This document shows, piece by piece, positions 42,950 through 52,199 of a stretch of DNA of 64,000 nucleotides. Positions within the stretch are counted from its first letter, which is position 1; each line of letters opens with the position of its first letter. This stretch comes from Candidatus Methanomethylophilaceae archaeon (GTDB lineage Archaea > Thermoplasmatota > Thermoplasmata > Methanomassiliicoccales > Methanomethylophilaceae): contig CALUHR010000013.1 of NCBI GenBank assembly GCA_944320495.1, forward strand, positions 1 to 64,000. Direction: 5' to 3'. The notes under the pieces were generated by a model that saw only the letters and a list, made by a program, of their open reading frames with translations, was not told where the DNA came from and made no database searches. A program made the translations under genes and the position numbers.

Positions 42950-44217
42950 TGGACCCCTCCCTGCTGGCAGTATGTCTCGCGATGTCCGCGGTCGGATGCG
43001 CACTGGGCCTGTTCAGCGGCCTCGTCCCAGGGATACACGTCAACACGCTGGCGGCTATGCTGCTGACCGCATACCCTGCCCTAGAGGCCGCGCTGCCGCT
43101 GGGAGAGACGGAGGCGGCCGTCGCCGTGGGATGCTGCGTGATGGCGGCCTCCGTGGTCCATTCCTTCGTAGACTTCGTGCCCTCGGTCTTCATAGGGGCG
43201 CCGGATGCGGAGGACGCCGTCTCAGTGCTCCCCGGACACCGTCTGCTCCTGGCCGGGAGGGGCATGGAGGCCGTCCGTGCGGCGGCCGTCGGAAGCCTGG
43301 TCGGATGCTCCGCCTCGCTGCTGCTGGCACTTCCCCTCCAATGGGCCCTCATTCACGGTGCGGAGGGACTGCTGGACCTCCTGACGCCTGCTGTGCTTAT
43401 GCTGGCGTGCGCTGTCCTGCTCTCGTCCGAGTGGCGCAGAGGGAACGGCCTGTGGGGTCCCGCCCTGATGCTCCTCTCCGGAACCCTCGGGCTGGGCTGT
43501 ATGGTGCTGCCGATACCCATGGACGGCGTGCTGGGGGAGGGGAGCGTCATGATGCCCCTCCTCACCGGGCTGTTCGGGGTGCCCGTGCTGCTGGAGACCG
43601 GCAGGGCATCCAAGATACCTCCGCAGAAGGACATCGTCTCGGATCCCGTGGGGGTGCGCCCGGGGCTCCGCGGCGTCCTGATGGGGGCCGTCGCCGGATG
43701 GTTCCCCGGGATCACGTCCACCGTCGGGGCATCGATGTCCGCCGCGGTGCTGCCCGAGAGGGGCCCGGCGAGATTCATCTCCACGGTCGCCTCGATAGGC
43801 ACCGTCACGTCTGTGCTGGCACTTGTCACCCTGTCCGTCTCGGGGAACGGCAGGTCGGGGACCGCCCTGGTCATCGGGGACATATTGGAGGGGTCCCTCG
43901 GCGGGTTCGCCTCGGGTCCGTTCCTGATGCTGCTGCTATCCGCGGCGGTGGCATCGCTCGCGGGATACTGGCTCACGATAGCCAGCGGAAAACTTCTGTC
44001 CCGCACCGTCGGCAGGATCGACCCACTGAGGCTCAGCAGGGCGATGCTGGCTCTCCTGACGGCGCTGACGTTCGCCCTGAACGGCCCGGCTAGCCTGCTG
44101 GTCCTCGTCTCAGCCACGGCCGTCGGGCTGCTGCCCGGGATGTGCGGCACCGGGAGGGTCATCCTCTGCGGAAGCCTGATACTCCCGGTGCTCGCGTTCA
44201 AGCTGGGTCTCGCCCGA
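42949..44217 (+). CDS. TctA-like multi-pass membrane protein (COG1784)
   Basis: About 423 residues and roughly 12 hydrophobic segments. SGLVPGIHVNTLAAML near residue 23 and GWFPGITSTVGA near residue 247 are the paired GxxPG(I/V) motifs of the archaeal TctA/DUF112 family. The substrate is unknown; bacterial relatives take up tricarboxylates with a binding protein that is absent here. The family ends about LAFKLGLA; the next codon is CGA (44215-44217), directly facing the stop of the convergent thioesterase. The frame otherwise stays open to 44829, antisense to that gene. Confidence 0.8.
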
Positions 44218-44604
44218 TCACTCGAGCTTCGACCTAGCCTTGGACATGAACTTGGCGTCGTCGACCACGAAGCGCTCTTGGGTGCCGGAGCCGATCTCGC
44301 CCTTGGCGTCCCTGACGACGACCCTGAAGACGAGCCTCCTGCGGTCCACCTCGACGAGCTCTGTCTCGCAGGTGACGTCCATGCCGACCGGCGTGGCCGC
44401 GGAGTGGGCGACATCCAGATGAGTGCCGACGGTGCTGGTGCCGGGCTCGAGGTGCGGAGCGACGCTGTTGCTCGCGGTGGCCTCGATGAGGGCTATCATG
44501 GCCGGGGTGGCGAAGACTGGGAGTGTGCCGGAGCCGACGGCCTCGGCGGTGTTCTCGGGGGTGACGGAGACGGTCCTCGTCCCTCTGATGCCTGCTTCTA
44601 TCAT
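44218..44604 (-). CDS. FlK-like hotdog thioesterase
   Basis: A 128-residue hotdog-fold protein. The pattern MIALIEATASNSVAPHLEPG with TSTVGTHLDVAHSAATPVG (about residues 36-75) matches the fluoroacetyl-CoA thioesterase group: a Glu/Thr pair and the conserved His in THLDVAHSAAT. It probably hydrolyses a short acyl-CoA; the natural substrate is unknown. It is monocistronic and convergent with the membrane protein. Confidence 0.85.
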   Translation of the reverse strand: MIEAGIRGTRTVSVTPENTAEAVGSGTLPVFATPAMIALIEATASNSVAPHLEPGTSTVGTHLDVAHSAATPVGMDVTCETELVEVDRRRLVFRVVVRDAKGEIGSGTQERFVVDDAKFMSKARSKLE

Positions 44605-44714
44605 GAGAAGCGGCAGTCCCGCCTCGTTGATAACGGTGCCGTCCGTTCCCTCCCTTTAGGCACGCGGGCGCGCGCGCCATTATGTTTACAAACGAGCACC
44701 ACCTATCGTGTGAC

Positions 44715-47700
44715 ATGGGATTGGAAGATGACCTCTACGACGAGCTCTTCGAGCTCAGGGAGAACCTCCGGGACGAGCGCCGGCAGTCGAACGGACGCAT
44801 CCCGCAGATTTGCTCCGATGAGGCCCTGAGGGAGATGGCCCAGCGTGTGCCGACCAAGACGTCGGACTTCTCGGCCATCGTCGGCGTGGGCCAGAGATTC
44901 GTCGAGCAGTACGGCGAGGACTTCCTGGAGGTCACCAGGAAGTACGCCATCACGGCCGCCAACGGCTCCAACATCGACGCCGAGGCGGCGCAGACCCTCC
45001 GCGAGCTGGAGAAGAAGCTCATCAACATCAACAAGGCCAACAGGCTGCTGTTCCAGCCGAAGCTCTCGCGCAAGAACGCCTTCGACGTCATGACGCTTCC
45101 CGACGTGGACATCATGGGTCTGGTGTTCGGGAACAAGCGCACCCTCAAGCTCGTGGACACCGCCAAGGGCCCCGAGGCCACCAAGGCCTACAGACACCTG
45201 AACGAGATCATCCGCGAGGTCAACAGGGAGCAGAGGGACAAGGGTCAGTACGACCTCTACGTCGCTTATCCCTTCGTCGAGGGCAAGATGCCCGACGGGG
45301 ACCTCGACATCCGCGCCCCGCTGGCGCTGTTCCCCGTTATCCTGGAGAAGGACACCAGGGTCATCACGCTGAAGATGGACGACTCCAGGGATGCCATCTA
45401 CAACAACACGCTCATCCTCGGCTTCATCAAGGCCAGCGGCGTGAACCGCCCCCTCCCGGACAACATCCTGGAGGACTACAGCGGCGAGTCGTTCATGTCC
45501 AACCTGATCGAGTTCTACGAGGCCAACGGCATCCGCCTCGACTACCAGTACGGCCTGCCCGTCCAGTTCACCGAGTACAAGGCCGGGGAATTCCCCAAGT
45601 ACCAGCCCGGTGAGACGAAGCTGGTGCCGAACATCCTCATCGGGAAGTACCCCACGTACTCAAGCTCCATCCAGAAGGACTTCGACGGCATGCTGGCCGG
45701 CAGGGAGATCAACGGCATCCTCAACGACCTCATCGTCGACCTCAACAAGACGGACTACCTGTCCGACCTGCCCATGCCGCTCTCCGAGGAGGAGATCGCC
45801 GACAAGGGCCTGGAGGCGTCCGAGAGGGACCTCATCTACATCAACTCGCTCAACAGCTCTCAGGAGAACATCATCGCCGCCATGGACCGCGGCGACGAGA
45901 TCGTGGTCCAAGGACCGCCGGGCACCGGGAAGTCCCAGGTCATCACCGGCCTGATAACATCGGCCGTCATGAAAGGCAGGACCGTCCTGATGGTGTCCGA
46001 GAAAAAGACCGCCCTGGACGTCGTCTACTCCAGGCTGGGGACGCTGTCCAAGTACTGCCTTCAGATCGACGACGTCGCCAACAAGGAGAGCTTCTACAAG
46101 CAGCTCGCCAGGATGCTCGAGTGCGGCCAGCCCAAGAGGCCCGTGGACGTGGACGCCGTGTCCGACCAGATCGACAACGACGTGCTCCTGCTGGACAACA
46201 TCGCCGATGTGATGTACAAGCCCGGCGATTTCGGCATCGAGCCCTACAAGCTGTACGCCATGGACCGCTGGCTGAACCTCGACGACCGCAGGCAGTTCGA
46301 CGAGTACAAGGTCCTGAAGGACAACATCGAGCCGTCGCTCCTCAACCTCAAGTACCCCGCAGTGAGGGAGCTCCACAGGAAGTTCGGCGACCCGACCCTG
46401 ATGCGCAACTTCGACGAGTACAAGCGCCTGGTCCAGACAAACCCGTGGATGACCCAGATGAAGCCGGACCTCTCCGAGTACAACATCGGCGAGATGAAGG
46501 CCGACCTCCTCGACCTGGACAAGCAGCTCGCGGAATGGAAGACCAAGGGCTTCATGAGCAAGATGTTCTCCAAGGGGAAGATCAGCCGCGAGGCCACCGC
46601 CATGGTGGACAAGTACTTCGCGAACTACAACGAGCACACCGTCAACGGCGTCCTCGAGAACCCGCGCTCCTACTTCGACGCCCTGGACGGGTACGAGACC
46701 TACTCGTCCCGCGCCACGGTCTACGGCAGGCTCAACGACGACGAGAAGAACTACGGCGACGACATCCTCGCCGTCTCCGGCGAGACGAAGATGACGTTCC
46801 GCGAGAGCAACGACCGCATCTTCGACTGGATCCTCAACGAGCACCTCCAGATGTTCGACGCGTCCCACAAGGACATCATGCAGGAGATCTGGGACTTCGA
46901 ATCGATCATAGCCGACATGGACAGGAAGATCGGCGAGAAGAGGGAGCTCTGCAAGGACAAGGTCGAGGAGATCTTCCAGCAGAACCTCAAGTACATCACC
47001 GAGTCCAAGCGCCGCGGCGACATCAACAGGATCGTCGAGTCCAAGAGGAAGTGGAACCTCAACAAGTTCATCGGCCGCTACGGCTACGAGCTGTTCAAGG
47101 GCGTGCGCGTATGGCTGCTCACCCCCGAGGTCGTGTCCGAGATCCTCCCGCTGGAGATGGGCATTTTCGACGTGCTGATCTTCGACGAGGCCTCGCAGAT
47201 GTACGTGGAGAAGGGCGTGCCGTCCATCTACCGCGCCAAGAAGGTCATCGTCGCCGGCGACCACAAGCAGCTGCGCCCGTCGTCCCTCGGGGTCGGGAGG
47301 ATCGAGTACGAGAGCGACGAGGACGACCCCGAGGACGACGTTTCGGCCGCCCTCGAGGAGGAGAGCCTGCTGGACCTGGCCCGCGCCAGGTACGACTCCA
47401 TCCTGCTGAACTTCCACTACCGCTCCAAGTACGAGGAGCTCATCGCGTTCTCCAACTACGCGTTCTACGGCGGAAGACTGTACGTCTCGCCCAACGTGGA
47501 GGAGCCCGAGCGCCCGCCGATAGAGGTGCTGAGGGTGGACGGCCTGTGGGAGGACAAGTCCAACATGGCCGAGGCAAGGCAGATCGTCTCCCTCCTGAAG
47601 GACTTCTTCGCCACCAGGAGGAACAACGAGACGGTCGGCATCATCACCTTCAACTCGTCCCAGAGGGACCTGATAAGCGACGTCCTGGACGAGGAGTGCG

Positions 47701-48446
47701 CCTCCGATCCGTCCTTCGGCAAGGCCGTGAACGACGAGATGCGCAGGTTCGACAACGGCGAGGACGTGGGACTGTTCATCAAGAACATCGAGTCCGTCCA
47801 GGGGGACGAGCGCGACGTCATCATGTTCTCCGTCGGATACGCCAAGAACAGCGAGGGCAAGCTCATGCAGAGGTTCGGATGGCTCAACAACCGCGGAGGG
47901 GAGAACCGTCTGAACGTCGCCATTTCCAGGGCCAAGAAGAAGATCTACATCGTCACGTCCTTCGACCCGGAGGACCTGCAGGTGGACAACGTCAAGAACG
48001 ACGGCCCCAGGATCCTGAAGAAGTACCTCCAGTACGCCCGTGCGGTCAGCGACGGGGACAAGGGCATGGCGGATTCCATCCTCAAGTCCTTCGGCGACGA
48101 GCGCTGGACCGTCCCCGACGAGATCGGCGAGTCCAAGATCGCGGACAAGGTCTACAACGCCCTGGTCCGCAAGGGATACACCGTCGAGCGCAACGTAGGC
48201 ATCGGAGGGTACCAGATCGACCTCGCCGTCAGGCAGAGGGACAGGTACATCCTCGGCATAGAGTGCGACACCCACCTCTACAACCTCCCGGCATCGACGA
48301 GGGAGAGGGACTACCACAGGCAGAAGTACCTCGAGTCCAGGGGGTGGAGGATCCACAGGGTCTGGACCCCGGGGATGTGGAAGAGTCCCGAGAGGGAGAT
48401 CGCCAGGATAATAGAGGCCATCGAGAAGAGCACCGGGACGGTCTGA
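44715..48446 (+). CDS. HRDC-SF1 helicase with C-terminal Vsr/MTES_1575-like nuclease
   Basis: About 1243 residues. An N-terminal HRDC domain is clear (DDLYDELFELRENLRDER, then SDEALREMAQRVPTKTSDF and GVGQRFVEQYGEDFLEV, residues 4-75). A DUF4011-like segment follows (80-380). The SF1 core has Walker A QGPPGTGKSQ near 399, DEASQM near 823, GDHKQLRPSS near 848, SVQGDERD near 1028 and NVAISRAKKK near 1066. The last 105 residues look like an REase-fold nuclease (IDLAV, LGIECD). Similar DUF4011-helicase-Vsr proteins act in phage defence (Hhe type), so DNA defence or repair is inferred. ATG 44715 is preferred over 44682 because a TATA-like TTTACAAA lies 23-30 nt upstream. Confidence 0.85.
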   Translation: MGLEDDLYDELFELRENLRDERRQSNGRIPQICSDEALREMAQRVPTKTSDFSAIVGVGQRFVEQYGEDFLEVTRKYAITAANGSNIDAEAAQTLRELEKKLININKANRLLFQPKLSRKNAFDVMTLPDVDIMGLVFGNKRTLKLVDTAKGPEATKAYRHLNEIIREVNREQRDKGQYDLYVAYPFVEGKMPDGDLDIRAPLALFPVILEKDTRVITLKMDDSRDAIYNNTLILGFIKASGVNRPLPDNILEDYSGESFMSNLIEFYEANGIRLDYQYGLPVQFTEYKAGEFPKYQPGETKLVPNILIGKYPTYSSSIQKDFDGMLAGREINGILNDLIVDLNKTDYLSDLPMPLSEEEIADKGLEASERDLIYINSLNSSQENIIAAMDRGDEIVVQGPPGTGKSQVITGLITSAVMKGRTVLMVSEKKTALDVVYSRLGTLSKYCLQIDDVANKESFYKQLARMLECGQPKRPVDVDAVSDQIDNDVLLLDNIADVMYKPGDFGIEPYKLYAMDRWLNLDDRRQFDEYKVLKDNIEPSLLNLKYPAVRELHRKFGDPTLMRNFDEYKRLVQTNPWMTQMKPDLSEYNIGEMKADLLDLDKQLAEWKTKGFMSKMFSKGKISREATAMVDKYFANYNEHTVNGVLENPRSYFDALDGYETYSSRATVYGRLNDDEKNYGDDILAVSGETKMTFRESNDRIFDWILNEHLQMFDASHKDIMQEIWDFESIIADMDRKIGEKRELCKDKVEEIFQQNLKYITESKRRGDINRIVESKRKWNLNKFIGRYGYELFKGVRVWLLTPEVVSEILPLEMGIFDVLIFDEASQMYVEKGVPSIYRAKKVIVAGDHKQLRPSSLGVGRIEYESDEDDPEDDVSAALEEESLLDLARARYDSILLNFHYRSKYEELIAFSNYAFYGGRLYVSPNVEEPERPPIEVLRVDGLWEDKSNMAEARQIVSLLKDFFATRRNNETVGIITFNSSQRDLISDVLDEECASDPSFGKAVNDEMRRFDNGEDVGLFIKNIESVQGDERDVIMFSVGYAKNSEGKLMQRFGWLNNRGGENRLNVAISRAKKKIYIVTSFDPEDLQVDNVKNDGPRILKKYLQYARAVSDGDKGMADSILKSFGDERWTVPDEIGESKIADKVYNALVRKGYTVERNVGIGGYQIDLAVRQRDRYILGIECDTHLYNLPASTRERDYHRQKYLESRGWRIHRVWTPGMWKSPEREIARIIEAIEKSTGTV

Positions 48447-48460
48447 GAGGGTTGCTGGGA

Positions 48461-50476
48461 ATGAACGTCGGCGAGATAGACAGGAGGGGAGTGCGCGTCC
48501 TGCTGCTATGCTACATCATCTCGCTGATGTTCACCGTCGTATTCACGAGGCTCCCGGAGACGCTGGACTTCTCCGCCGCGCTGGGAGTGGCCCTCGGGCT
48601 GCTCTCCGGCCCCTGGGGGGCGGCCGGGTTCTCCCTCGGCTACCTCACCACGGGACTGGCCGACGGGGGATCGCTGGCCGAACCGGCCACCGAGACGGCT
48701 GTGCTGTTCCTGGTGTCCTACCTGGCGTACCGCCTCTGGTACTCCACGCTCACATGGATCAGGCCGAAGACGCCGATTCTGGGGACCGCCCACAACATGG
48801 GGAAGGTGTTCCTGGTCTCCGCCGGCTCGTCCATCGTGTACGCGTGCCTGGACCACGGGCGCTACATCGTGATACACGGACAGAGCAGCATGCTGCTGCT
48901 GGATGTGAACACCATACTGCTGGTGCTCGCGCCCTCTATCATCCTCACTATGGCCGCCATCTTCGTGACGGGCGTCCTGAGGATACCCCACTGGACCCCC
49001 AGGCCGGCGGCGATCAAGGGCTATCTGCCCTCCTTCGACCCGAGGGTGTTCGACCTCGCACTGGTGCTCTCCATACCGGTGGCGCTGTCGTCTTCGCTGG
49101 CCGGGAGCTTCGCCTGGGTGCCGACCGTCGCGGCCTGCGCGCTGGTCGGGTTCTCGCTCCTGAAGCCGTCCATGGCGGTGCGCGAGTGGGAGCTCCCCGC
49201 CAAGGGCAAGGGGGCGAACACCTTCAAGAACCAGGTCAACGACCGCATCATCATCATGCTGTGCATGATCGGCCTCGGCGCCATCCTTCTCGTGGCGCTC
49301 ACCTACACCTACGGTCCGCTGGGCGACCTGCCCCTGGTGGTGGAGCTCGTGAAGGACTACGACGGCATCCTGCCGGGCGACCCGGCGGAGCTCGCCAAGT
49401 CCCTCTCGCTCCTCACGTACATCACGATCGCCATGTTCACCCTCATGGCCGTGGTGCTGATCCTGCTGAGGTTCATCGAGAACAGCGTCGTCACGCCCAT
49501 CAGGGCCATGTCCAGGGTCGCCAGGGACTTCATCATCTCCGATTCCGAGGTCAGCGCGGACGAGGTCGCCGACAGGTGCGCCGTCTACGCCGACAGGGAC
49601 AACGAGATCGGGGACCTGGCCAGGTCCCTCGGGAAGCTCACCAGGGACGTGGCCGACTACGTCCACGACATCGAGTCCCTCACCAGGGACAAGCAGGCGT
49701 ACCGCGCCGAGCTGGCCATCGCCAGGCAGATCCAGATGGAGCTGGTCAACAGGGACTTCGACTCCATGGACGGCACCGGGGTCAGGATCAGCGGTGTGAT
49801 GGACACCGCCAAGTCCGTGGGAGGGGACCTCTACGACTTCATGGCCCTCCAGCGCTACAAGGTAGCCGTGACCATCGGCGACGTCTCCGGCAAGGGGGTG
49901 CCCGCCGCGCTGTTCATGTCCCGCACCAAGACCCTCATAGAGGACCACGCGGGCCACGGCACCGACCCCGCCACATCCTTCCACGAGATCAACAACGCCC
50001 TCGCCAGGCACAACACCCAGGTGCTCTTCGTGTCATGCTGGCTCGGCATCATCGACACCCGCACCGGCGTGGTGGAGTTCGCGAACGCGGGCCACTGCCC
50101 GCCGCTGGTGCTGAGGGCGGCCACCGGGGAGGCCGAGTTCGTCCAGATGGACCCGTGCCCGGTCCTGGGGGTCATACCCGACACCGACTACAAGGTGGAG
50201 ACCCTCAAGCTGGAGATGGGGGACAGACTCCTGCTCTACACCGACGGCGTGACCGAGGCCAACGCCGGATACGAGGAGTTCTTCGGCGCCGAGAGGCTCA
50301 AGGGCGTGCTGGAGGACACGGCGTCGCTCACACCGGCGGACCAGCTCAAGGTCATCCGCGACGACGTGAGGAGCTTCGTCGGGAGCAACGAGCAGTTCGA
50401 CGACATCACCATGCTCATAGTGGAGTTCCAGGGACGCAGCAGCGCCACTGGGCTCCGCGCGGCTCCGGACGAGTGA
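48461..50476 (+). CDS. Membrane-bound SpoIIE/RsbU-type PP2C phosphatase
   Basis: A 671-residue protein. About seven to eight membrane helices occupy residues 10-340, including a bacterial-like sensor region. A HAMP-like linker (VVTPIRAMSRVARDFI) and coiled coil follow at 340-430. The C-terminal phosphatase has all metal motifs: VGGDLYDF near 452, IGDVSGKGVPAALFM near 471, ANAGHCPP near 545, LLLYTDGVTEA near 590 and FDDITMLIV near 642. It should dephosphorylate a Ser/Thr phosphoprotein; no STAS or anti-sigma-like partner is nearby. It starts 14 nt after the helicase-nuclease gene. Confidence 0.88.
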   Translation: MNVGEIDRRGVRVLLLCYIISLMFTVVFTRLPETLDFSAALGVALGLLSGPWGAAGFSLGYLTTGLADGGSLAEPATETAVLFLVSYLAYRLWYSTLTWIRPKTPILGTAHNMGKVFLVSAGSSIVYACLDHGRYIVIHGQSSMLLLDVNTILLVLAPSIILTMAAIFVTGVLRIPHWTPRPAAIKGYLPSFDPRVFDLALVLSIPVALSSSLAGSFAWVPTVAACALVGFSLLKPSMAVREWELPAKGKGANTFKNQVNDRIIIMLCMIGLGAILLVALTYTYGPLGDLPLVVELVKDYDGILPGDPAELAKSLSLLTYITIAMFTLMAVVLILLRFIENSVVTPIRAMSRVARDFIISDSEVSADEVADRCAVYADRDNEIGDLARSLGKLTRDVADYVHDIESLTRDKQAYRAELAIARQIQMELVNRDFDSMDGTGVRISGVMDTAKSVGGDLYDFMALQRYKVAVTIGDVSGKGVPAALFMSRTKTLIEDHAGHGTDPATSFHEINNALARHNTQVLFVSCWLGIIDTRTGVVEFANAGHCPPLVLRAATGEAEFVQMDPCPVLGVIPDTDYKVETLKLEMGDRLLLYTDGVTEANAGYEEFFGAERLKGVLEDTASLTPADQLKVIRDDVRSFVGSNEQFDDITMLIVEFQGRSSATGLRAAPDE

Positions 50477-50483
50477 GATGGGT

Positions 50484-51014
50484 CTACCGCGCATTCGTGA
50501 GACCGCTGACCACCCTCCTATGATGCATGATCCTGGGACACGCCCGACGTCGATCCCGGCGATGGACCTGGCCTTGACGTTCCTGGTCGCGTAAATCCGC
50601 GAGGACATAATGGAATTGGGCGACACCAAGCGGTTCGACGGCATGACGACGCTGCTGGCCCGCTACGACGGACCGTCGCACCAGGCGCGAGCGGACCATG
50701 TCCTGATAGGCCGCGCCCCAGAGGTCCAGCTCCTCCAGGACCGGGAGGACGGACATGCCGACGCTCGTAAGCGAGTACTCGACGCGCTGGGGCGAGTCGC
50801 AGACCACAGTGCGACTGATCAGACCGTCGGACTCCAACTCCCTCAGGGTTATCGTGAGCATGCGCGACGACCCCTCCCCAGTGAACCGCTTGAGCTCGTT
50901 GAAGCGCATCCGCCCATGGGAGGACAGCATCCACAGGACGAGGATCTTGTGCTTGCCGCCGAGGAGCCTTATCGTGGTGGCGAACGGGGTCTCCCCCTCG
51001 GGTATCGGGTCCAT
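50484..51014 (-). CDS. HxlR-family regulator (no N-terminal Cys)
   Basis: The first 112 residues are a winged-helix HxlR protein: IRLLGGKHKILVLWML near residue 15, MRFNELKRFTGEGSSRMLTITLREL (split at GEGS), DGLISRTVVCDSPQRVEYSLT. It is divergent from the nitroreductase, so control of that gene is likely. The conserved region ends at YQDMVRSRLV; the next codon is CGA (50678-50676), after which the frame continues 190 nt with Arg/His-rich filler. It lacks the N-terminal CPV cysteine found in redox-sensing relatives and in the second HxlR at 51.6 kb. Confidence 0.8.
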   Translation of the reverse strand: MDPIPEGETPFATTIRLLGGKHKILVLWMLSSHGRMRFNELKRFTGEGSSRMLTITLRELESDGLISRTVVCDSPQRVEYSLTSVGMSVLPVLEELDLWGAAYQDMVRSRLVRRSVVAGQQRRHAVEPLGVAQFHYVLADLRDQERQGQVHRRDRRRACPRIMHHRRVVSGLTNAR

Positions 51015-51087
51015 GCGACCCCATCGGAAGGGAGGGAATTAACGGTTCCTCCTACCTATATTCTATATCTATGGCGATGCGGGACGC

Positions 51088-51591
51088 TTGACTTTCGCCG
51101 ATCTGACCAACGAGCGCTACTCGTCGAGGAGCTACACGGACGAACCCGTCTCTGATGAGGACATCGTGTCCATCCTCGAGGCCGGGAGGATGGCGCCCAC
51201 CGCCAAGAACCTGCAGCCCGTGAGGGTCATCGTGGCGGACACGCCGGAATCCATCGCGAGGATCGGGAAGGCCGCCGGACCATACGGGGCGACCGTTGCG
51301 CTCATCGTCGTCGCCGACGCCTCCAAGGCCTGGGTTAGGCCCCAGGACGGCAAGAACTTCGGGGACATCGACGCCTCGATCGTCACGACGCAGATGATGT
51401 ACCGCGCCCAGGAACTCGGACTCGGGAGCGTGTGGATCGGGTACTTCGACCCCGCCGTCGTCAAGGAGGCCTTCGGACTCGGGGAGACCGAGGAGGTCTC
51501 TGCGATTCTCGCGGTCGGCCACCGCGCGGACGAGACATCGTCCAACCACGGCAACAGGAAGCCGATGTCGGAGTTCGCTTCAAGGGCCTGA
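51088..51591 (+). CDS. Nitroreductase-family protein
   Basis: A 167-residue FMN-dependent oxidoreductase. RYSSRSYTDEPVSDEDI near residue 10 is the FMN phosphate-binding Arg segment; EAGRMAPTAKNLQP near 32 and ELGLGSVWIGYF near 110 complete the family pattern. It probably reduces quinones, nitro compounds or flavins with NAD(P)H. TTG start at 51088 (LTFADLTNERYSSRSY). It lies between two HxlR regulators, and its end overlaps the convergent second regulator by 12 nt. Confidence 0.85.
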   Translation: MTFADLTNERYSSRSYTDEPVSDEDIVSILEAGRMAPTAKNLQPVRVIVADTPESIARIGKAAGPYGATVALIVVADASKAWVRPQDGKNFGDIDASIVTTQMMYRAQELGLGSVWIGYFDPAVVKEAFGLGETEEVSAILAVGHRADETSSNHGNRKPMSEFASRA

Positions 51592-51951
51592 GGCCTGACG
51601 CCCCCTGGCGCAGTCGGCCACGGCCATCCCGTGCGCGTCCATGTAGGATATGCCCCACGAGCACATGTGCTCGATGACGGGCATCAGCGACAGCCCCAGC
51701 TCCGTCAGTGAGTATTCTGTCCTCGGGGGGACCACCGGATAGACGCGACGGCTGATCAGCCCGTCCGCCTCCAGCTCCCTGAGCTGCTTCGTTATCATCT
51801 TGCCCGTGGCCTCCGGCACCAGGGCCTGGATCTCGCTGAACCTCTTCGTTCCCAGCCTCAGGTTCCAGAGAATCACGGACTTGTACTTGCCCCCGATGAG
51901 TTTCACGGTCACCCTCACCGGGCATTCGGCCATGCCCTCCTCCTCGTCCAT
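51580..51951 (-). CDS. HxlR-family regulator with N-terminal Cys
   Basis: A 123-residue HxlR protein starting MDEEEGMAECPVRVTV. The Cys in ECPV near residue 10 is the position used for thiol sensing by HypR/YodB-type members. Winged helix: KLIGGKYKSVILWNLRLG, RFSEIQALVPEATGKMITKQLREL (split at EATG), DGLISRRVYPVVPPRTEYSLT. ATG 51951 is preferred over 51984 because a perfect inverted repeat lies at 51956-51977, ideally placed as an autoregulatory operator. Confidence 0.85.
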   Translation of the reverse strand: MDEEEGMAECPVRVTVKLIGGKYKSVILWNLRLGTKRFSEIQALVPEATGKMITKQLRELEADGLISRRVYPVVPPRTEYSLTELGLSLMPVIEHMCSWGISYMDAHGMAVADCARGRQASGP

Positions 51952-51955
51952 ACCA

Positions 51956-51977
51956 ATACTATACTTTTGGATAGTAT
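51956..51977. promoter_or_regulatory. Putative HxlR operator
   Basis: ATACTAT (51956-51962), 8-nt spacer, ATAGTAT (51971-51977): a perfect inverted repeat immediately upstream of the second HxlR start, with a further TATACTGTAC half-site-like sequence at about 51987-51996. Confidence 0.6.
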
Positions 51978-52199
51978 ATGTCATTTTATACTGTACTTGA
52001 TATAAATAAACAGATAGCCATCATGGAACCAGATGCCTCCAGGCGTCCGCCATCGATATGCCACGAGACGGCCTCCGTCGGGACCGGCCTGCAGAGACCT
52101 GGGGCCGGTCCCGAAACCAGTCTACGATGGCAATGTTTAAGATATCCTAAATGCCTGGAAGGCCATCGGTCCGCCGAGACGGACCCGGAAGTGAATGAT

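Noticed and set aside
44230-44829. Continuation of the TctA-like protein through the thioesterase gene
   Set aside because: It is the complement of an identifiable thioesterase and lacks membrane character.
45660-48356. A minus-strand open frame of 898 codons opposite the helicase gene
   Set aside because: Shadow of the helicase codons; no recognisable fold, start signal or homology.
46121-48460. Long plus-strand extension upstream of the SpoIIE phosphatase in the same frame
   Set aside because: It overlaps the helicase out of frame and is Arg-rich nonsense; the phosphatase starts at ATG 48461.
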